A DNA stretch of 64,000 bases from Kitasatospora cineracea (GTDB taxonomy: Bacteria; Actinomycetota; Actinomycetes; Streptomycetales; Streptomycetaceae): the NCBI RefSeq assembly GCF_003751605.1, contig NZ_RJVJ01000001.1:2046001-2110000 (forward strand). Direction: 5' to 3'. How positions within the stretch are numbered: the stretch's first letter is position 1; each line of letters begins with the position of its first letter. A model generated the notes under the pieces. It saw only the letters and a program-made list of their open reading frames with translations. It ran no database searches and was not told the DNA's origin. A program made the translations under genes and the position numbers. This document shows, piece after piece, positions 18,714 to 28,461 of this stretch.

Positions 18714-21700
18714 ATGTCGTTGTCCGTTCTGCCGTCCGACCGCCGCTACAGAGCGGTGGTGCTGAGCACCGCCGGGGCGCTGGTGCTCGCCGTCCTGGTG
18801 GCGCTGGCCGTCCTGCTCCCCGGGAAGGACACCTCGCCCACCGCGGCGGCCGGTGCGCCGAGCCCGTCCGCCACCGACTCCGCGAGCGCGTCGCCGTCGG
18901 CCCCGCCGCCCGCGACCGCCACGCCGTCCCCGACGGCCCCCACCACGCCGGAGCCGGCGGCCACCCCGACCGACGGCACGGGCACCGGCTCCACCGGTGC
19001 CGACGACGGCACGGACGAGGGCTCCGACGACGGCACCGGCTGGACCGGGTCCACCGGCTCGTCCGGTTCGGCCGGCGGCCGCAGCGGCGGGAACAGCGCC
19101 GTCCAGATCGGCAACCCGGGCAACTCCGGTAACGCCGGAAACCCGGGTAACTCCGGCAGCACGCCGACCCCGACGCCGGGCCCGACGCCGACGCCGACGC
19201 CCACCCCGACGCCGGGGCCGACCCCGACCCCGACGCCGAGCCCGTCCGCCTCGGGCGCCTGCCCGGCCGCGCTGGCGCCGCACACCGTGGTGTCCTGCCG
19301 CATCGCCCCGAACACCGACACCTCCTTCACGCTGCGGCTGCCGAAGGCCGACGACCTGGTGATCGTCCAGCTGGTCACCCCGCTGTACGGGACGCCGCCC
19401 CGGCTGTACGCCCCGGACGGCACCCAGATGCCGTGCGACGTCTCGCCGAGCACCTACGGGTTCGGCGGCCCGGCCCGGTGCACCAGCGGCCCGGCCGGTG
19501 ACTACACGCTGCGGATCAACAGCCACAGCGCGGACCCGGTCGAGGTCTCGCTGTCCTACCTGGCGGTGCTCTCCGGCGACGACTGCGTGACGGTCACCGC
19601 CGCCGACCGCACGCTGGGCGCCCCCACCGTCTACAGCGGCGCCGTGCCGGCCGGCCTGGCGGGCAACTGCTACGCCGCCGACTTCGCCCCGGGCGAGCGG
19701 GTCCGGCTGCTGCGCCCCGACAACGGCCACTACGTCGACGCGACCCTGTTCGACGGCACCGGCAAGGCGGTCTGCCGCACCGACGGCAACGCCTACCTGG
19801 ACTGCGCGCTCACCGGCACCGGCCCGTACCGGGCGGTCGTCCAGCGCGGCGAGGGCGTGGAGGGCACCTACCAGCTGGCGCTGTCCCGGTTCTCGCAGCC
19901 GCAGGGCTGCCCGGTGGTGCAGCCGCAGGCCTACGGCGAGGACGTCGCGCTGGCCGACACCGCGCGCTGCCGGATCCTGCGGGTCCCCGCCGACGGCCAC
20001 TACTCCTACCGCGGGCTCTACCCGGACGGGGTGGCGTCCGGCCACGTGTACGCGGCCGACGGCACCGAGGTCTGCAAGACCGGGGACTGCGACCTGACGG
20101 CCGGCGACTACACCTACACGGTGCGGCCGGACATCCCCCGGCGGGCGAACGGGGTGGTGCTCCGCTCGGCCACCGAGACCCGGGGCTGCACCCCCGTCCG
20201 GGACGACCAGCTGACCTCCGGCTCGGCCGTGGACTCCTTCGGCGCGATCGGGCAGGACCGCTGCCTGACCCTGCCGACCGCGGCCGGCGAGGCCGTCTAC
20301 CTGATGAACCGGACGCCCGAGGACGGCACCAGCGTCGCCCCCGCGGTGCTGGACGCCACCGGCGCGGTGACGTGCGCGGCCGGCTACGCCGACCAGCTGT
20401 GCCGGCTGTCCGGCACCGGCCCGTTCCGGGTCGTGATGGTCTCCAACCGGGTGGCCGACTTCCGGCTGGTGGTCCAGCGGCTCGGCGACACCTCGACCTG
20501 CGCCCCGTGGGCCGCCTCGGCCTACGGCAACGGCAAGAGCCAGGCGGGCACGGTGTCGGCGGTGGGCCGGATGGCCTGCCTGACCGTCCCGGCCGACCAC
20601 CCCGCCCGCGAGCTGGTGGGCTACCGGCTGGGGAGCACCAGCCTGGTGGACTCCAGCCTGCGGCTGGTCGACGCCACCGGCCGGGAGACCTGCCGGATCC
20701 TCTCCGGCGCGGCGGGCGTGTGCACCACGCCGGTCGGCGCCTACACCGCGGTGCTCTTCTCCGACCAGGACTTCTCGGACTTCACGGTCGCCCGCCGGGA
20801 CGCCACCGCGTCCGCGGTCTGCGACCTGGCCGAGCCGTCCGGCCAGGTCGGCGGCCGGGCCACCGAGGTCGGCTTCGAGTCGTCCACCGACGCGCACTGC
20901 GTCCCGTTCACCTCCGCCGCCGGTGACCTGTTCCAGGTGGAGGCCCGGCACGCCATCGGCGGCCAGGCCACCATGGTGAACGTGGTGGACGCCGCGGGCG
21001 GGCTGCTCTGCCACGGCTGGGGCCCCGACTGCCGGGTCGCCGGCGCGGGCCGCCACCTGGTGGTGCTGACCCCCTACAGCCAGGTCAGCGCGATGCCCAG
21101 GCCCACGGTGGACATCTGGAAGCTGGCCACCGCGGCCGGCTGGGCGCCGGAGTGCGCCGCCCACCCGGTCTCCGTCGACGCCTTCCCGCAGCGGACCGGG
21201 ACGCTCACCGACACGGACACCGTCTACTGCGCGGTGCTCGACATGAAGGCCGGGCAGGACCTGAAGATCGACCTGCACGCCGACACCGGCAACCCGGACG
21301 ACCAGCTGATGCTGGGCATGGCGGGCCGGGAGAACTGGTCCGACCGGACCAACCCCTACAAGTGCGTGTCCTCCGGCGTCGAGTCCTACACCTGCGCCTA
21401 CAGCGGCGCGGGCACCGGCCACGCGGTGCTGCTGTTCGGCCCCGGCACCGCCAGGACCCCGCTGGCCTACACCATCGGCGGCACCCGGGCCGGGACGGGC
21501 ATCGAGCGCTCCGGCGTCCCGCGGACGCTGACCCCGAACTCGGCCCTGCAGGACACGCAGGCCGAGGTGACCATCCAGGGCACCGGGCTCAGCATGAGCA
21601 GCCGTTTCCACTTCCTGATGCCCAGCGAGCGGGTCACCCCGCTCAGGATCACCCCGCTCTCGGCCAGCCCGGACGGCACCAGCCTGAAGGTCCGGATCGA

Positions 21701-21830
21701 CTCCGAGGGCGTCTTCCCGGGCGTCTACGACCTGCTGGTCGACGGCGTCACCGGCTACGAGTACGGCGTCCCCTCGCCCGGCTACATCCCCAAGGCGTTC
21801 ACCGTCCTGGAGCCCGCCGCCGTGAAGTGA
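18714..21830 (+). CDS. Large membrane-anchored extracellular repeat protein
   Basis: A 1038-residue protein. Residues about 15-38 are one membrane segment (VVLSTAGALVLAVLVALAVL) with a basic flank inside. A Ser/Thr/Pro/Gly-rich stalk follows to about residue 180, with a PTPT/PGPTPTP tract. Seven modules of about 105 residues come next, each opening with a Cys (codons near 19260, 19584, 19908, 20187, 20499, 20820 and 21153) and usually holding a second Cys, then a C-terminal IPT/TIG-like beta domain (DTQAEVTIQGTGLSMSSRF). ATG at 18714 was chosen for GGGGGGA just upstream. No catalytic motif is seen; an adhesin or cell-wall role is inference. Confidence 0.75.
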   Translation: MSLSVLPSDRRYRAVVLSTAGALVLAVLVALAVLLPGKDTSPTAAAGAPSPSATDSASASPSAPPPATATPSPTAPTTPEPAATPTDGTGTGSTGADDGTDEGSDDGTGWTGSTGSSGSAGGRSGGNSAVQIGNPGNSGNAGNPGNSGSTPTPTPGPTPTPTPTPTPGPTPTPTPSPSASGACPAALAPHTVVSCRIAPNTDTSFTLRLPKADDLVIVQLVTPLYGTPPRLYAPDGTQMPCDVSPSTYGFGGPARCTSGPAGDYTLRINSHSADPVEVSLSYLAVLSGDDCVTVTAADRTLGAPTVYSGAVPAGLAGNCYAADFAPGERVRLLRPDNGHYVDATLFDGTGKAVCRTDGNAYLDCALTGTGPYRAVVQRGEGVEGTYQLALSRFSQPQGCPVVQPQAYGEDVALADTARCRILRVPADGHYSYRGLYPDGVASGHVYAADGTEVCKTGDCDLTAGDYTYTVRPDIPRRANGVVLRSATETRGCTPVRDDQLTSGSAVDSFGAIGQDRCLTLPTAAGEAVYLMNRTPEDGTSVAPAVLDATGAVTCAAGYADQLCRLSGTGPFRVVMVSNRVADFRLVVQRLGDTSTCAPWAASAYGNGKSQAGTVSAVGRMACLTVPADHPARELVGYRLGSTSLVDSSLRLVDATGRETCRILSGAAGVCTTPVGAYTAVLFSDQDFSDFTVARRDATASAVCDLAEPSGQVGGRATEVGFESSTDAHCVPFTSAAGDLFQVEARHAIGGQATMVNVVDAAGGLLCHGWGPDCRVAGAGRHLVVLTPYSQVSAMPRPTVDIWKLATAAGWAPECAAHPVSVDAFPQRTGTLTDTDTVYCAVLDMKAGQDLKIDLHADTGNPDDQLMLGMAGRENWSDRTNPYKCVSSGVESYTCAYSGAGTGHAVLLFGPGTARTPLAYTIGGTRAGTGIERSGVPRTLTPNSALQDTQAEVTIQGTGLSMSSRFHFLMPSERVTPLRITPLSASPDGTSLKVRIDSEGVFPGVYDLLVDGVTGYEYGVPSPGYIPKAFTVLEPAAVK
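19160..19250 (+). repeat. Pro-Thr low-complexity coding repeat
   Basis: Iterated CCGACG/CCGACC triplet pairs encode the PTPTPGPTPTPTPTPTPGP-type stalk that separates the membrane anchor from the ectodomain of the 1038-residue protein. Confidence 0.85.
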
Positions 21831-21847
21831 CCGCCGCCGTGAAGTGA
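21814..21847 (+). repeat. 17-bp tandem duplication spanning a stop codon
   Basis: Copies at 21814-21830 and 21831-21847 are identical (CCGCCGCCGTGAAGTGA). The unit carries the last codons and the TGA of the preceding gene, so either copy supplies a stop. Confidence 0.9.
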
Positions 21848-21866
21848 CCGCCCGCACCGCCGCACC

Positions 21867-21904
21867 CCGCACCGCACCACCGGATATCCGGCGGTGCGGT
21901 GCGG
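21867..21904 (+). terminator. Hairpin terminator after the large surface protein
   Basis: Arms at 21867-21883 and 21888-21904 pair over 17 bp with one mismatch around an ATAT loop. It sits 36 bp after the stop and just upstream of the next gene's -10 box. Confidence 0.75.
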
Positions 21905-21923
21905 TGCGTCTAACCTGGTGGAC

Positions 21924-22874
21924 GTGGCGGATTCAGCGGGCGGGCGGAGGACGGGGCGCGGCCCTCTGCCGTCGAAGGCGGCCCGGGCCGCCCGGGCGGC
22001 GCGGCGCAAGCTGGAGCGGGCGCCGCTGCTGCGCACCACGGACCGGCTGGTGCCGCCGCCGCACCCGGCGCTGCACGTGCCGGACACCAAGGTCGCGCTG
22101 TCGACCGCGTCGGTGTACCCGTCGACCACCGAGACGGCGTTCGAACTGGCCGCGCGGCTGGGGTACGACGGCGTCGAGGTGATGGTCTGGAACGACCCGG
22201 TGAGCCAGGACGTGGAGGCGCTGCGCCGGCTCTCCGACCGGTACGCGGTGCCGATCCTCGCGGTGCACGCGCCCTGCCTGCTGATCACCCAGCGGGTGTG
22301 GACCACCGACCCCTGGACCAAGCTGGTGCGGGCCCGGCGGGCGGCCGAGCGGCTCGGGGCGGACACCGTGGTGGTGCACCCGCCGTTCCGCTGGCAGCGG
22401 CAGTACGCGCGGGACTTCGTGACCGGGGTGAACCGGATGGCCGGGGAGACCGACGTCCGGTTCGCGGTGGAGAACATGTACCCGTGGCGCTACCGGGACC
22501 GCGAGGTGCTGGCGTACGCGCCGGGCTGGGACGTCACGGACGAGGCGTACCGGCACTTCACCGTCGACCTGTCGCACGCGGCGACCTCCCGCACCGACGC
22601 GCTCGGACTGGTCGACCGGATGGGCGACCGGCTGGCGCACGTGCACCTGGCGGACGGCTCGGGCTCGGGCAAGGACGAGCACCTGATCCCGGGGCGCGGC
22701 AAGCAGCCGTGCGCGGAACTGCTGGAGCGGCTGGCCCGCACCGGCTTCGACGGGCACGTGGTGCTGGAGGTCAACACCCGCAAGTCCGGCGGCCCCGCCG
22801 AGCGGGAGGCCGACCTGGCCGAGGCGCTGGCCTTCACCCGGCTGCACCTGGCCACCCCGCGGCCCGGGAGCTGA
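21924..22874 (+). CDS. Sugar phosphate isomerase/epimerase (AP endonuclease 2-like TIM barrel)
   Basis: A 316-residue protein of the xylose isomerase-like TIM-barrel family. It shows [67 protein letters not shown] and GHVVLEVN; the Glu, Asp and His residues ending these strands would bind the metal. A basic N-terminal extension of about 45 residues is unlike most members. GTG at 21924 was chosen because TAACCT (21911-21916) is a -10-like box ending seven bases before it, suggesting leaderless translation; GTG at 21918 is also in frame. The substrate is not predictable. Confidence 0.8.
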   Translation: MADSAGGRRTGRGPLPSKAARAARAARRKLERAPLLRTTDRLVPPPHPALHVPDTKVALSTASVYPSTTETAFELAARLGYDGVEVMVWNDPVSQDVEALRRLSDRYAVPILAVHAPCLLITQRVWTTDPWTKLVRARRAAERLGADTVVVHPPFRWQRQYARDFVTGVNRMAGETDVRFAVENMYPWRYRDREVLAYAPGWDVTDEAYRHFTVDLSHAATSRTDALGLVDRMGDRLAHVHLADGSGSGKDEHLIPGRGKQPCAELLERLARTGFDGHVVLEVNTRKSGGPAEREADLAEALAFTRLHLATPRPGS

Positions 22875-22933
22875 CGGGCCCTCTGCTCACAAAGCGTGTG
22901 CGCCACGGGGGAGTTCGGCCTAGGGTCGGCCAC

Positions 22934-23404
22934 ATGATCAACCAATTCCCGGTCGAGCCGGTACGCGCCCACGAGGCCGAGACGTGCGAGGACCCGAGCA
23001 GCGTGATCGCGCTGCTGGGCGAGAACGCGGAGCACACCACCTACCGCTCCGGCTTCGCCGAGGGCGCGGTCGGCGCCCCCGCGCACTTCCACACCCGCGC
23101 CACCGAACTGTTCTTCGTGCTGGACGGCGCCCTGCGGGTGCTGGTCGACGACCGGGTGGTGCTGCTGGAGCAGGGCGACTTCCTGGCGGTGCCGCCGCGC
23201 ACCCCGCACGCCTTCGCCGCCGCCAAGGGCCGCACCGCGGACGTGCTGTTCACCTTCACCCCGGGCCTGGGCCGCTTCGACTACCTGCGCCTGCTGGGCC
23301 GGGTGATGCGCGGCGAGGCCGACCCGGCGGAGATCCGCGCCTCGGCGGAGCGCTACGACAACCACTACGTGGACAGCCCGGTGTGGCAGGCGGAGCTCGC
23401 GTGA
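22934..23404 (+). CDS. Cupin-domain protein
   Basis: A 156-residue single-cupin protein: motif 1 is PAHFHTRATELFFVLDGAL (two His and a Glu as metal ligands) and motif 2 is DFLAVPPRTPHAFAA. The protein is cytoplasmic. The ATG is probably leaderless, with TAGGGT at 22921-22926 seven bases upstream. Its stop overlaps the next start (GTGA), so it is co-translated with a VOC-family protein. The reaction is unknown. Confidence 0.85.
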   Translation: MINQFPVEPVRAHEAETCEDPSSVIALLGENAEHTTYRSGFAEGAVGAPAHFHTRATELFFVLDGALRVLVDDRVVLLEQGDFLAVPPRTPHAFAAAKGRTADVLFTFTPGLGRFDYLRLLGRVMRGEADPAEIRASAERYDNHYVDSPVWQAELA

Positions 23405-23799
23405 TCGGCCCCGGCACCCACGTCCGGCACGCCCGCCCCTCCCGGGACCTGGCCGCCGCCGAACGCTTCTGGACCGAGGGCCTGGGCCTGTCGGTGCTGT
23501 GGCGCACCACCGAGCGGGTGCCCGGCGAGCACGACCTGGTGATGGTCGGCTTCCCGGGCGGCGGCTGGCACTTCGAGCTGACGCTCGACCCGGAGCGCCC
23601 GCTGGAGCCCACCCCGACCGCCGACGACCTGTTCGTGCTCTACCTCGGCGGCCCGGTGGACGAGGCGCTGGTGGCGCGGCTGGTCGAGGCCGGCGGCACC
23701 CGGGTCGCCGCGCACAACCCGTACTGGGACGAGCACGGCGTCACCGTGCGCGACCCGGACGGCTACCGCCTGGTGCTCTGCTCGCGCAGCTGGGCCTGA
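23401..23799 (+). CDS. VOC (glyoxalase/bleomycin resistance) family protein
   Basis: A 132-residue protein with paired beta-alpha-beta modules: THVRHARPSRDLAAAERFW with a metal-ligand His at the start, and VTVRDPDGYRLVLCSRSW at the end, the usual DPDGxxxxL signature. The GTG start overlaps the cupin stop codon. A metal-dependent lyase, dioxygenase or binding function is possible; the substrate is unknown. Confidence 0.85.
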   Translation: MIGPGTHVRHARPSRDLAAAERFWTEGLGLSVLWRTTERVPGEHDLVMVGFPGGGWHFELTLDPERPLEPTPTADDLFVLYLGGPVDEALVARLVEAGGTRVAAHNPYWDEHGVTVRDPDGYRLVLCSRSWA

Positions 23800-23809
23800 G
23801 GAGGAGACC

Positions 23810-24592
23810 GTGACCGAACAGGGGAACCCACTCGTGTACGACGCCAAGGCGCACGCCAACTCCTTCGGCCCGGTGGCCGCGCAGTACCAGGCCGCCCGGC
23901 CGTCCTACCCGGACGAGCTGTTCGACGAGCTGGAGCGGCTGGCCGGCCGCCCGCTGGCCGGCGCCGACGTGCTGGACGTCGGCGCGGGCACCGGCATCGC
24001 CACCCGGCTGCTGGCCGGGCGCGGCGCCCGGGTGGTCGCGGTCGAGCCCAGCCCCGGGATGGCCGCGGTGCTGCGCGAGGTCAGCCCGCAGATCCCGGTG
24101 GTGAAGGCCGCGGGCGACGAACTCCCGTTCCACGACGCCTCGGTGGACCTGGTGACGTACGCCCAGGCGTTCCACTGGACCGAGCCGGAGCGCTCGATCC
24201 CGGAGGCGGTGCGGGTGCTGCGCCCGGGCGGGGCGCTGGCCGTGTGGTGGAACGTCAAGGACTACCGGGTGCCCTGGCTGGCCGCCCAGCAGGAGCGGCT
24301 GACGGCGGCCCTGCCGTCGACGTACCACCACAACGGCGGGGTGAACGCCAGGCCCGAGAAGTTGACGGCCTCGGGCCTGGAGGTGCGCTCCGCGCGGCTG
24401 CGCTGGGAGCGGCGCGTCCCGGTGGACCAGGTGATCGACGACCTCACCTCCCGCTCGTACTTCGCGGTGCTGGAGCCGGAGCAGCGGGCCCCGGTCCTGG
24501 CCGCGGAACGGGCGGCGCTGCTCGCCGACTTCCCGGACGGCGAGGTCACCGAGCCCTACCTGCTGGACGTGTACGTGCTGCCGAAGCCGTAG
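23810..24592 (+). CDS. Class I SAM-dependent methyltransferase
   Basis: A 260-residue methyltransferase (type 11). Motif I is [16 protein letters not shown], followed by [14 protein letters not shown], the [18 protein letters not shown] segment and [12 protein letters not shown]. The N-terminus ([20 protein letters not shown]) matches uncharacterised small-molecule methyltransferases. GTG start with GAGGAGA upstream, 10 bp after the VOC gene, so the cupin, VOC and methyltransferase genes likely form one transcript. Confidence 0.88.
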   Translation: MTEQGNPLVYDAKAHANSFGPVAAQYQAARPSYPDELFDELERLAGRPLAGADVLDVGAGTGIATRLLAGRGARVVAVEPSPGMAAVLREVSPQIPVVKAAGDELPFHDASVDLVTYAQAFHWTEPERSIPEAVRVLRPGGALAVWWNVKDYRVPWLAAQQERLTAALPSTYHHNGGVNARPEKLTASGLEVRSARLRWERRVPVDQVIDDLTSRSYFAVLEPEQRAPVLAAERAALLADFPDGEVTEPYLLDVYVLPKP

Positions 24593-24717
24593 TCCGGCCC
24601 GGCCGGGGCGCCCGACGGCGCGCCCGCACTGACCGCATCGCGGACACCGGGTCCGGGGGCGGCCGGTGCGGGCGTAGGCTCGACAGCCCCCGAGAGTCTC
24701 CTGAAGGAGCGGCAACG

Positions 24718-26562
24718 ATGCCCCAGCTGAGGTCCAACACGGTCACCCAGGGTCGCAACATGGCGGGCGCGCGCGCCCTTCTGCGCGCCGCGGGCGTAGC
24801 CCGCGAGGACTTCGGCAAGCCGATCATCGCGGTCGCCAACTCCTTCACCGAGTTCGTCCCGGGCCACACCCACCTGCAGCCGGTCGGCCGGATCGTCTCC
24901 GAGGCGATCAAGCAGGCGGGCGGCATCCCGCGCGAGTTCAACACCATCGCGGTCGACGACGGCATCGCCATGGGCCACGACGGCATGCTGTACTCGCTGC
25001 CCTCGCGCGACCTGATCGCCGACTCGGTCGAGTACATGGTCAACGCGCACTGCGCCGACGCGCTGATCTGCATCTCCAACTGCGACAAGATCACCCCCGG
25101 CATGCTGATGGCCGCGCTGCGCCTCGACATCCCGACGGTCTTCGTCTCCGGCGGCCCGATGGAGGCCGGCAAGGCCACCCTGGTCGACGGAACCGTCCGC
25201 AAGCTCGACCTGGTCGACGCGATCTCCCAGGCGGTGAACGAGAACGTCTCCGACGCGGACATCTCGATCATCGAGGAGAACGCCTGCCCGACCTGCGGCT
25301 CCTGTTCCGGCATGTTCACCGCCAACTCGATGAACTGCCTGACCGAGGCGATCGGCCTCTCGCTGCCCGGCAACGGCTCGCTGCTGGCCACCCACACCGG
25401 CCGCCGCGCCCTGTACGAGCAGGCCGGCCGCACCGTCGTCGAGATCACCAACCGCTACTACGGCGGCGACGACGAGTCGGTGCTGCCGCGCAACATCGCC
25501 ACCCGCGCCGCGTTCGAGAACGCGATGGCGCTGGACATCGCGATGGGCGGCTCCACCAACACGATCCTGCACCTGCTGGCCGCCGCCCAGGAGGCCGGGG
25601 TCGACTTCGACATGCGGGTGATCGACAGCATCTCCCGCAAGGTGCCCTGCCTGTCCAAGGTCGCCCCGAACGGCTCCTACTACATGGAGGACGTGCACCG
25701 GGCCGGCGGCATCCCCGCCATCCTCGGCGAGCTGTACCGCGGCGGCCTGCTGCACGAGGACGTGCACACCGTGCACTCCGACTCGCTCGCCGAGTGGATG
25801 AAGACCTGGGACGTCCGCGGCGGCTCCGCCTCCGCCGAGGCCGTCGACCTCTGGTACGCGGCCCCCGGCTGCGTCCGCTCCGCCGAGGCGTTCAGCCAGT
25901 CCGAGCGCTGGGACACCCTGGACACCGACGCCGCCGGGGGCTGCATCCGCAGCGTCGAGCACGCCTACTCGGTCGAGGGCGGCCTCGCGGTGCTGTACGG
26001 CAACATCGCCGAGGACGGCTGCGTGGTGAAGACCGCGGGCGTGGACGAGTCGATCTGGCGCTTCCAGGGCAAGGCCGTGGTCTGCGAGTCCCAGGACGAG
26101 GCGGTCGACAAGATCCTCCGCAAGGAGATCACCGAGGGCGACGTGGTGGTCATCCGCTACGAGGGCCCCAAGGGCGGCCCCGGCATGCAGGAGATGCTCT
26201 ACCCGACCTCCTTCCTCAAGGGCCGCGGCCTGGGCAAGGCCTGCGCGCTGATCACCGACGGCCGGTTCTCCGGCGGCACCTCGGGCCTGTCCATCGGCCA
26301 CATCTCCCCGGAGGCGGCCTCCGGCGGCGCCATCGCGCTGGTCGAGGACGGCGACTCGATCACCATCGACATCCCGGCCCGCACCATCAACCTCGACGTC
26401 TCCTTCGAGGAACTGCACGAGCGCCGGCTCAAGCTGGAGTCCGAGGGCGGCTACCGCCCGAAGACCCGCGAGCGGCACGTCTCGGCCGCGCTCAAGGCGT
26501 ACGCGGCGATGGCCACCTCCGCCGACAAGGGCGCCGTCCGGGACGTCTCCAAGCTCGGCTGA
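24718..26562 (+). CDS. ilvD: Dihydroxy-acid dehydratase
   Basis: A 614-residue iron-sulfur enzyme of branched-chain amino acid synthesis that dehydrates 2,3-dihydroxy acids to 2-oxo acids. Cluster cysteines lie in [12 protein letters not shown] and in [19 protein letters not shown], both IlvD/Edd signatures; the C-terminal [19 protein letters not shown] is the second family signature. Length matches the long IlvD form. CTGAAGGAG precedes the ATG, and a TAGGCT -10-like box lies near 24674-24679. No leader-peptide attenuator was seen. Confidence 0.97.
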   Translation: MPQLRSNTVTQGRNMAGARALLRAAGVAREDFGKPIIAVANSFTEFVPGHTHLQPVGRIVSEAIKQAGGIPREFNTIAVDDGIAMGHDGMLYSLPSRDLIADSVEYMVNAHCADALICISNCDKITPGMLMAALRLDIPTVFVSGGPMEAGKATLVDGTVRKLDLVDAISQAVNENVSDADISIIEENACPTCGSCSGMFTANSMNCLTEAIGLSLPGNGSLLATHTGRRALYEQAGRTVVEITNRYYGGDDESVLPRNIATRAAFENAMALDIAMGGSTNTILHLLAAAQEAGVDFDMRVIDSISRKVPCLSKVAPNGSYYMEDVHRAGGIPAILGELYRGGLLHEDVHTVHSDSLAEWMKTWDVRGGSASAEAVDLWYAAPGCVRSAEAFSQSERWDTLDTDAAGGCIRSVEHAYSVEGGLAVLYGNIAEDGCVVKTAGVDESIWRFQGKAVVCESQDEAVDKILRKEITEGDVVVIRYEGPKGGPGMQEMLYPTSFLKGRGLGKACALITDGRFSGGTSGLSIGHISPEAASGGAIALVEDGDSITIDIPARTINLDVSFEELHERRLKLESEGGYRPKTRERHVSAALKAYAAMATSADKGAVRDVSKLG

Positions 26563-26577
26563 CCCCCGCCCGGGCCC

Positions 26578-26617
26578 GGGGCCCGCTCCGGAGCGCGTTG
26601 CTCCCGGGGCGGGCCCC
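26578..26617 (+). terminator. Hairpin terminator after ilvD
   Basis: GGGGCCCGC (26578-26586) pairs with GCGGGCCCC (26609-26617); the intervening CTCCGGAG/CTCCCGG sequence can extend the stem imperfectly. It starts 16 bp after the ilvD stop. Confidence 0.65.
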
Positions 26618-26639
26618 CGCTCGTGGTGATAATCGGACC

Positions 26640-27161
26640 GTGACGACGACGAGCACGGCGGGACCGACCAGCACCGCGGACGGGGCACCCGCCCCCCGGC
26701 CGATCCGCTACTTCGGCACCACCTGGGTCCACCGCGGCACCGGCTACTGGCTGCGCCGCGTCGCGGTCTCGCTCGGCGCCCTCGCGGCCACCGCCGCCGG
26801 GGCGCTCGCGCTGCGGCTGGGCGTCTCCGGCGTCCGGCTCTCCGAGGCCGCCCCGCTCTCGCTGCTGCTGATGCTCGCCATCGGCGTCTGCTCGGCCCTG
26901 GCCGGCCTGCGGAACTGGAAGATCCTCACCGAGGGCAGGGACTCGCTGACCGGCTGGATGGCCGAGGAGAAGCCGCTGGCCGGAGTCTGGCTGATCGGCT
27001 TCGCCGGCGCCCTGGCCGTCTACTTCGCCCGCAGCCTGGTCGAGGCCCCCGGCGAGGGCCTCCGGCGGGCCGTCCACGACCAGGAGACCGCCACCTGGCA
27101 CCGCCGCCGGGCCGCCCGCGCCGAGCGCGAGGCCCGCAAGGCGGCCCGGCGGCGGGCCTGA
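26640..27161 (+). CDS. Putative integral membrane protein
   Basis: A 173-residue protein with a Thr/Ser/Ala-rich N-terminus and three hydrophobic segments (about residues 43-62, 72-92 and 115-133), then a basic C-terminal helix (HRRRAARAEREARKAARRRA). The GTG start is probably leaderless: GATAAT at 26628-26633, close to the -10 consensus, ends six bases upstream. Convergent with the next gene. No recognised function. Confidence 0.7.
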   Translation: MTTTSTAGPTSTADGAPAPRPIRYFGTTWVHRGTGYWLRRVAVSLGALAATAAGALALRLGVSGVRLSEAAPLSLLLMLAIGVCSALAGLRNWKILTEGRDSLTGWMAEEKPLAGVWLIGFAGALAVYFARSLVEAPGEGLRRAVHDQETATWHRRRAARAEREARKAARRRA

Positions 27162-27168
27162 GCGTCCG

Positions 27169-28401
27169 TCAGCTGCGGGTCAGCGTGCCGCACTCCTCGC
27201 CGTCCTGCAGGGGCTTGGTCCGGTCGTACGGGTCGGTGGCCGGGCCGCTCGGCGCCGGGCCGGTCGCGGTCGCCCGCATGAACTCGAACTCGGGCTCCAG
27301 GTAGCCGGAGCCCGTGTCGCAGCGGTTGTTGCCGAAGTCGCTGCGGCCCTCGCCCAGCCGCGGCTTCCCGGGCGTCACCTTGTAGTGCTTCGGGTCGTAG
27401 AACCGGAAGTCCTGCACCCGGCGGACGATCTCCCGGTCCACCACCCGGCTGCGGTCCACCTGGGCCCAGGAGGCGGGCAGCGCGGTGCCGCCGTCGCCCG
27501 GGGAGGTCTTCCCGGCGTCCGGGCCGGGGCGCAGCGCGTACACGTAGGTCACGTCGGTGTGCACCAGCATGCCCTGCTCGCCGTCGCCCTCGAAGCTGAT
27601 CCGGCCCTGCACCTTCACCTGGTCGGTGACCGGCACCGCCCGGGCCGGGTCGAAGCGGCTCACCCAGGAGGTCGGGTCGTGCTCGGCGCTCGGGTGCGCC
27701 AGCGCCGCGGCCAGGTCCTTGGCGTCCGGCCCGTCCATCAGGTCCAGGACGTGCTGGGCGCTGCCGCCCGACAGCACCTGCGGGTCGAGGTTGCCGGCGA
27801 CCAGGTACGCCTTCACCGCCTCCACGTTCGCGGCCACCTGCTTCGCGCTGAACACGCCCGTGGCGGGCGTGCTGTCGGGCATCCCGATGCCCTCCACGCC
27901 GTTCGGCCACGCCTCGGCGGGCGAACCCGCCCAGGGGCGCTCCGGGGTCGGCACGTCCGGGTCCACGCTGGGCGCCGCACTGCTCGGCGGGGCGGTCTCC
28001 GCACCCACGGTGGGCAGCGCGGAGGACTTCGGCGGGAGCGTCGAGCCGTCACCGAGGGACGCCAGCCCGATCAGCACCAGCACCGGCACCAGCAGCAGCA
28101 CCAGCGCGCTGCCCAGGCCCGGCCGCCACCGCGCCCGCGGGTAGCGCGCCACCGGGCGGGCCCGGCGGCGCCACCGGGAGCGGCGGATCTCCGTGACGGG
28201 GCGGACCTCCGTCGTCGGGCGCCACGGCCCGTTCTCCGGCGGCGGGTTGTTCTTCCACCGCTCGGTCAGCATCCGGGCCCGCCCGGACGCCTCCTTGTTC
28301 GTCGCGGACCGGACGAACTCCTCGTCCAGTACCAGTCCCTCGAAGGGGTCGTCGGGTCTGCCGGGGCCTTCGTCCGGCCTCGGCTCGTCTATCGTCGGCA
28401 C
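27169..28401 (-). CDS. Putative membrane-anchored extracellular protein, unknown function
   Basis: A 410-residue protein. Residues 1-95 are cytoplasmic (PTIDEPRPDEGPGRPDDPFE, FVRSATNKEASGRARML). One membrane segment follows at about residues 100-117 (SALVLLLVPVLVLIGLASLG), then a Pro/Ser linker and an extracellular domain of about 250 residues with two Cys near the end (NNRCDTGSGY, GEECGTL) that could form a disulfide. The GTG start at 28401 is probably leaderless, with CATACT at 28409-28414. I do not recognise a characterised family. Confidence 0.7.
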   Translation of the reverse strand: MPTIDEPRPDEGPGRPDDPFEGLVLDEEFVRSATNKEASGRARMLTERWKNNPPPENGPWRPTTEVRPVTEIRRSRWRRRARPVARYPRARWRPGLGSALVLLLVPVLVLIGLASLGDGSTLPPKSSALPTVGAETAPPSSAAPSVDPDVPTPERPWAGSPAEAWPNGVEGIGMPDSTPATGVFSAKQVAANVEAVKAYLVAGNLDPQVLSGGSAQHVLDLMDGPDAKDLAAALAHPSAEHDPTSWVSRFDPARAVPVTDQVKVQGRISFEGDGEQGMLVHTDVTYVYALRPGPDAGKTSPGDGGTALPASWAQVDRSRVVDREIVRRVQDFRFYDPKHYKVTPGKPRLGEGRSDFGNNRCDTGSGYLEPEFEFMRATATGPAPSGPATDPYDRTKPLQDGEECGTLTRS

Positions 28402-28461
28402 GGCCGGAAGTATGCCGACCACCCCCGGCACGCCTGACACCGGGGGCGGAATGACGGGTCG

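Noticed and set aside
18672..21872. Long minus-strand frame (about 1066 codons) opposite the surface repeat protein
   Set aside because: Same reason: an antisense shadow made of Arg/Gly/Val-rich sequence without recognisable motifs, while the sense frame has an anchor, Cys-led modules and an end domain.
24600..24717. Leader peptide or T-box attenuator before ilvD
   Set aside because: The leader is short; no run of Leu/Val/Ile codons, no T-box core and no alternative hairpins were visible.
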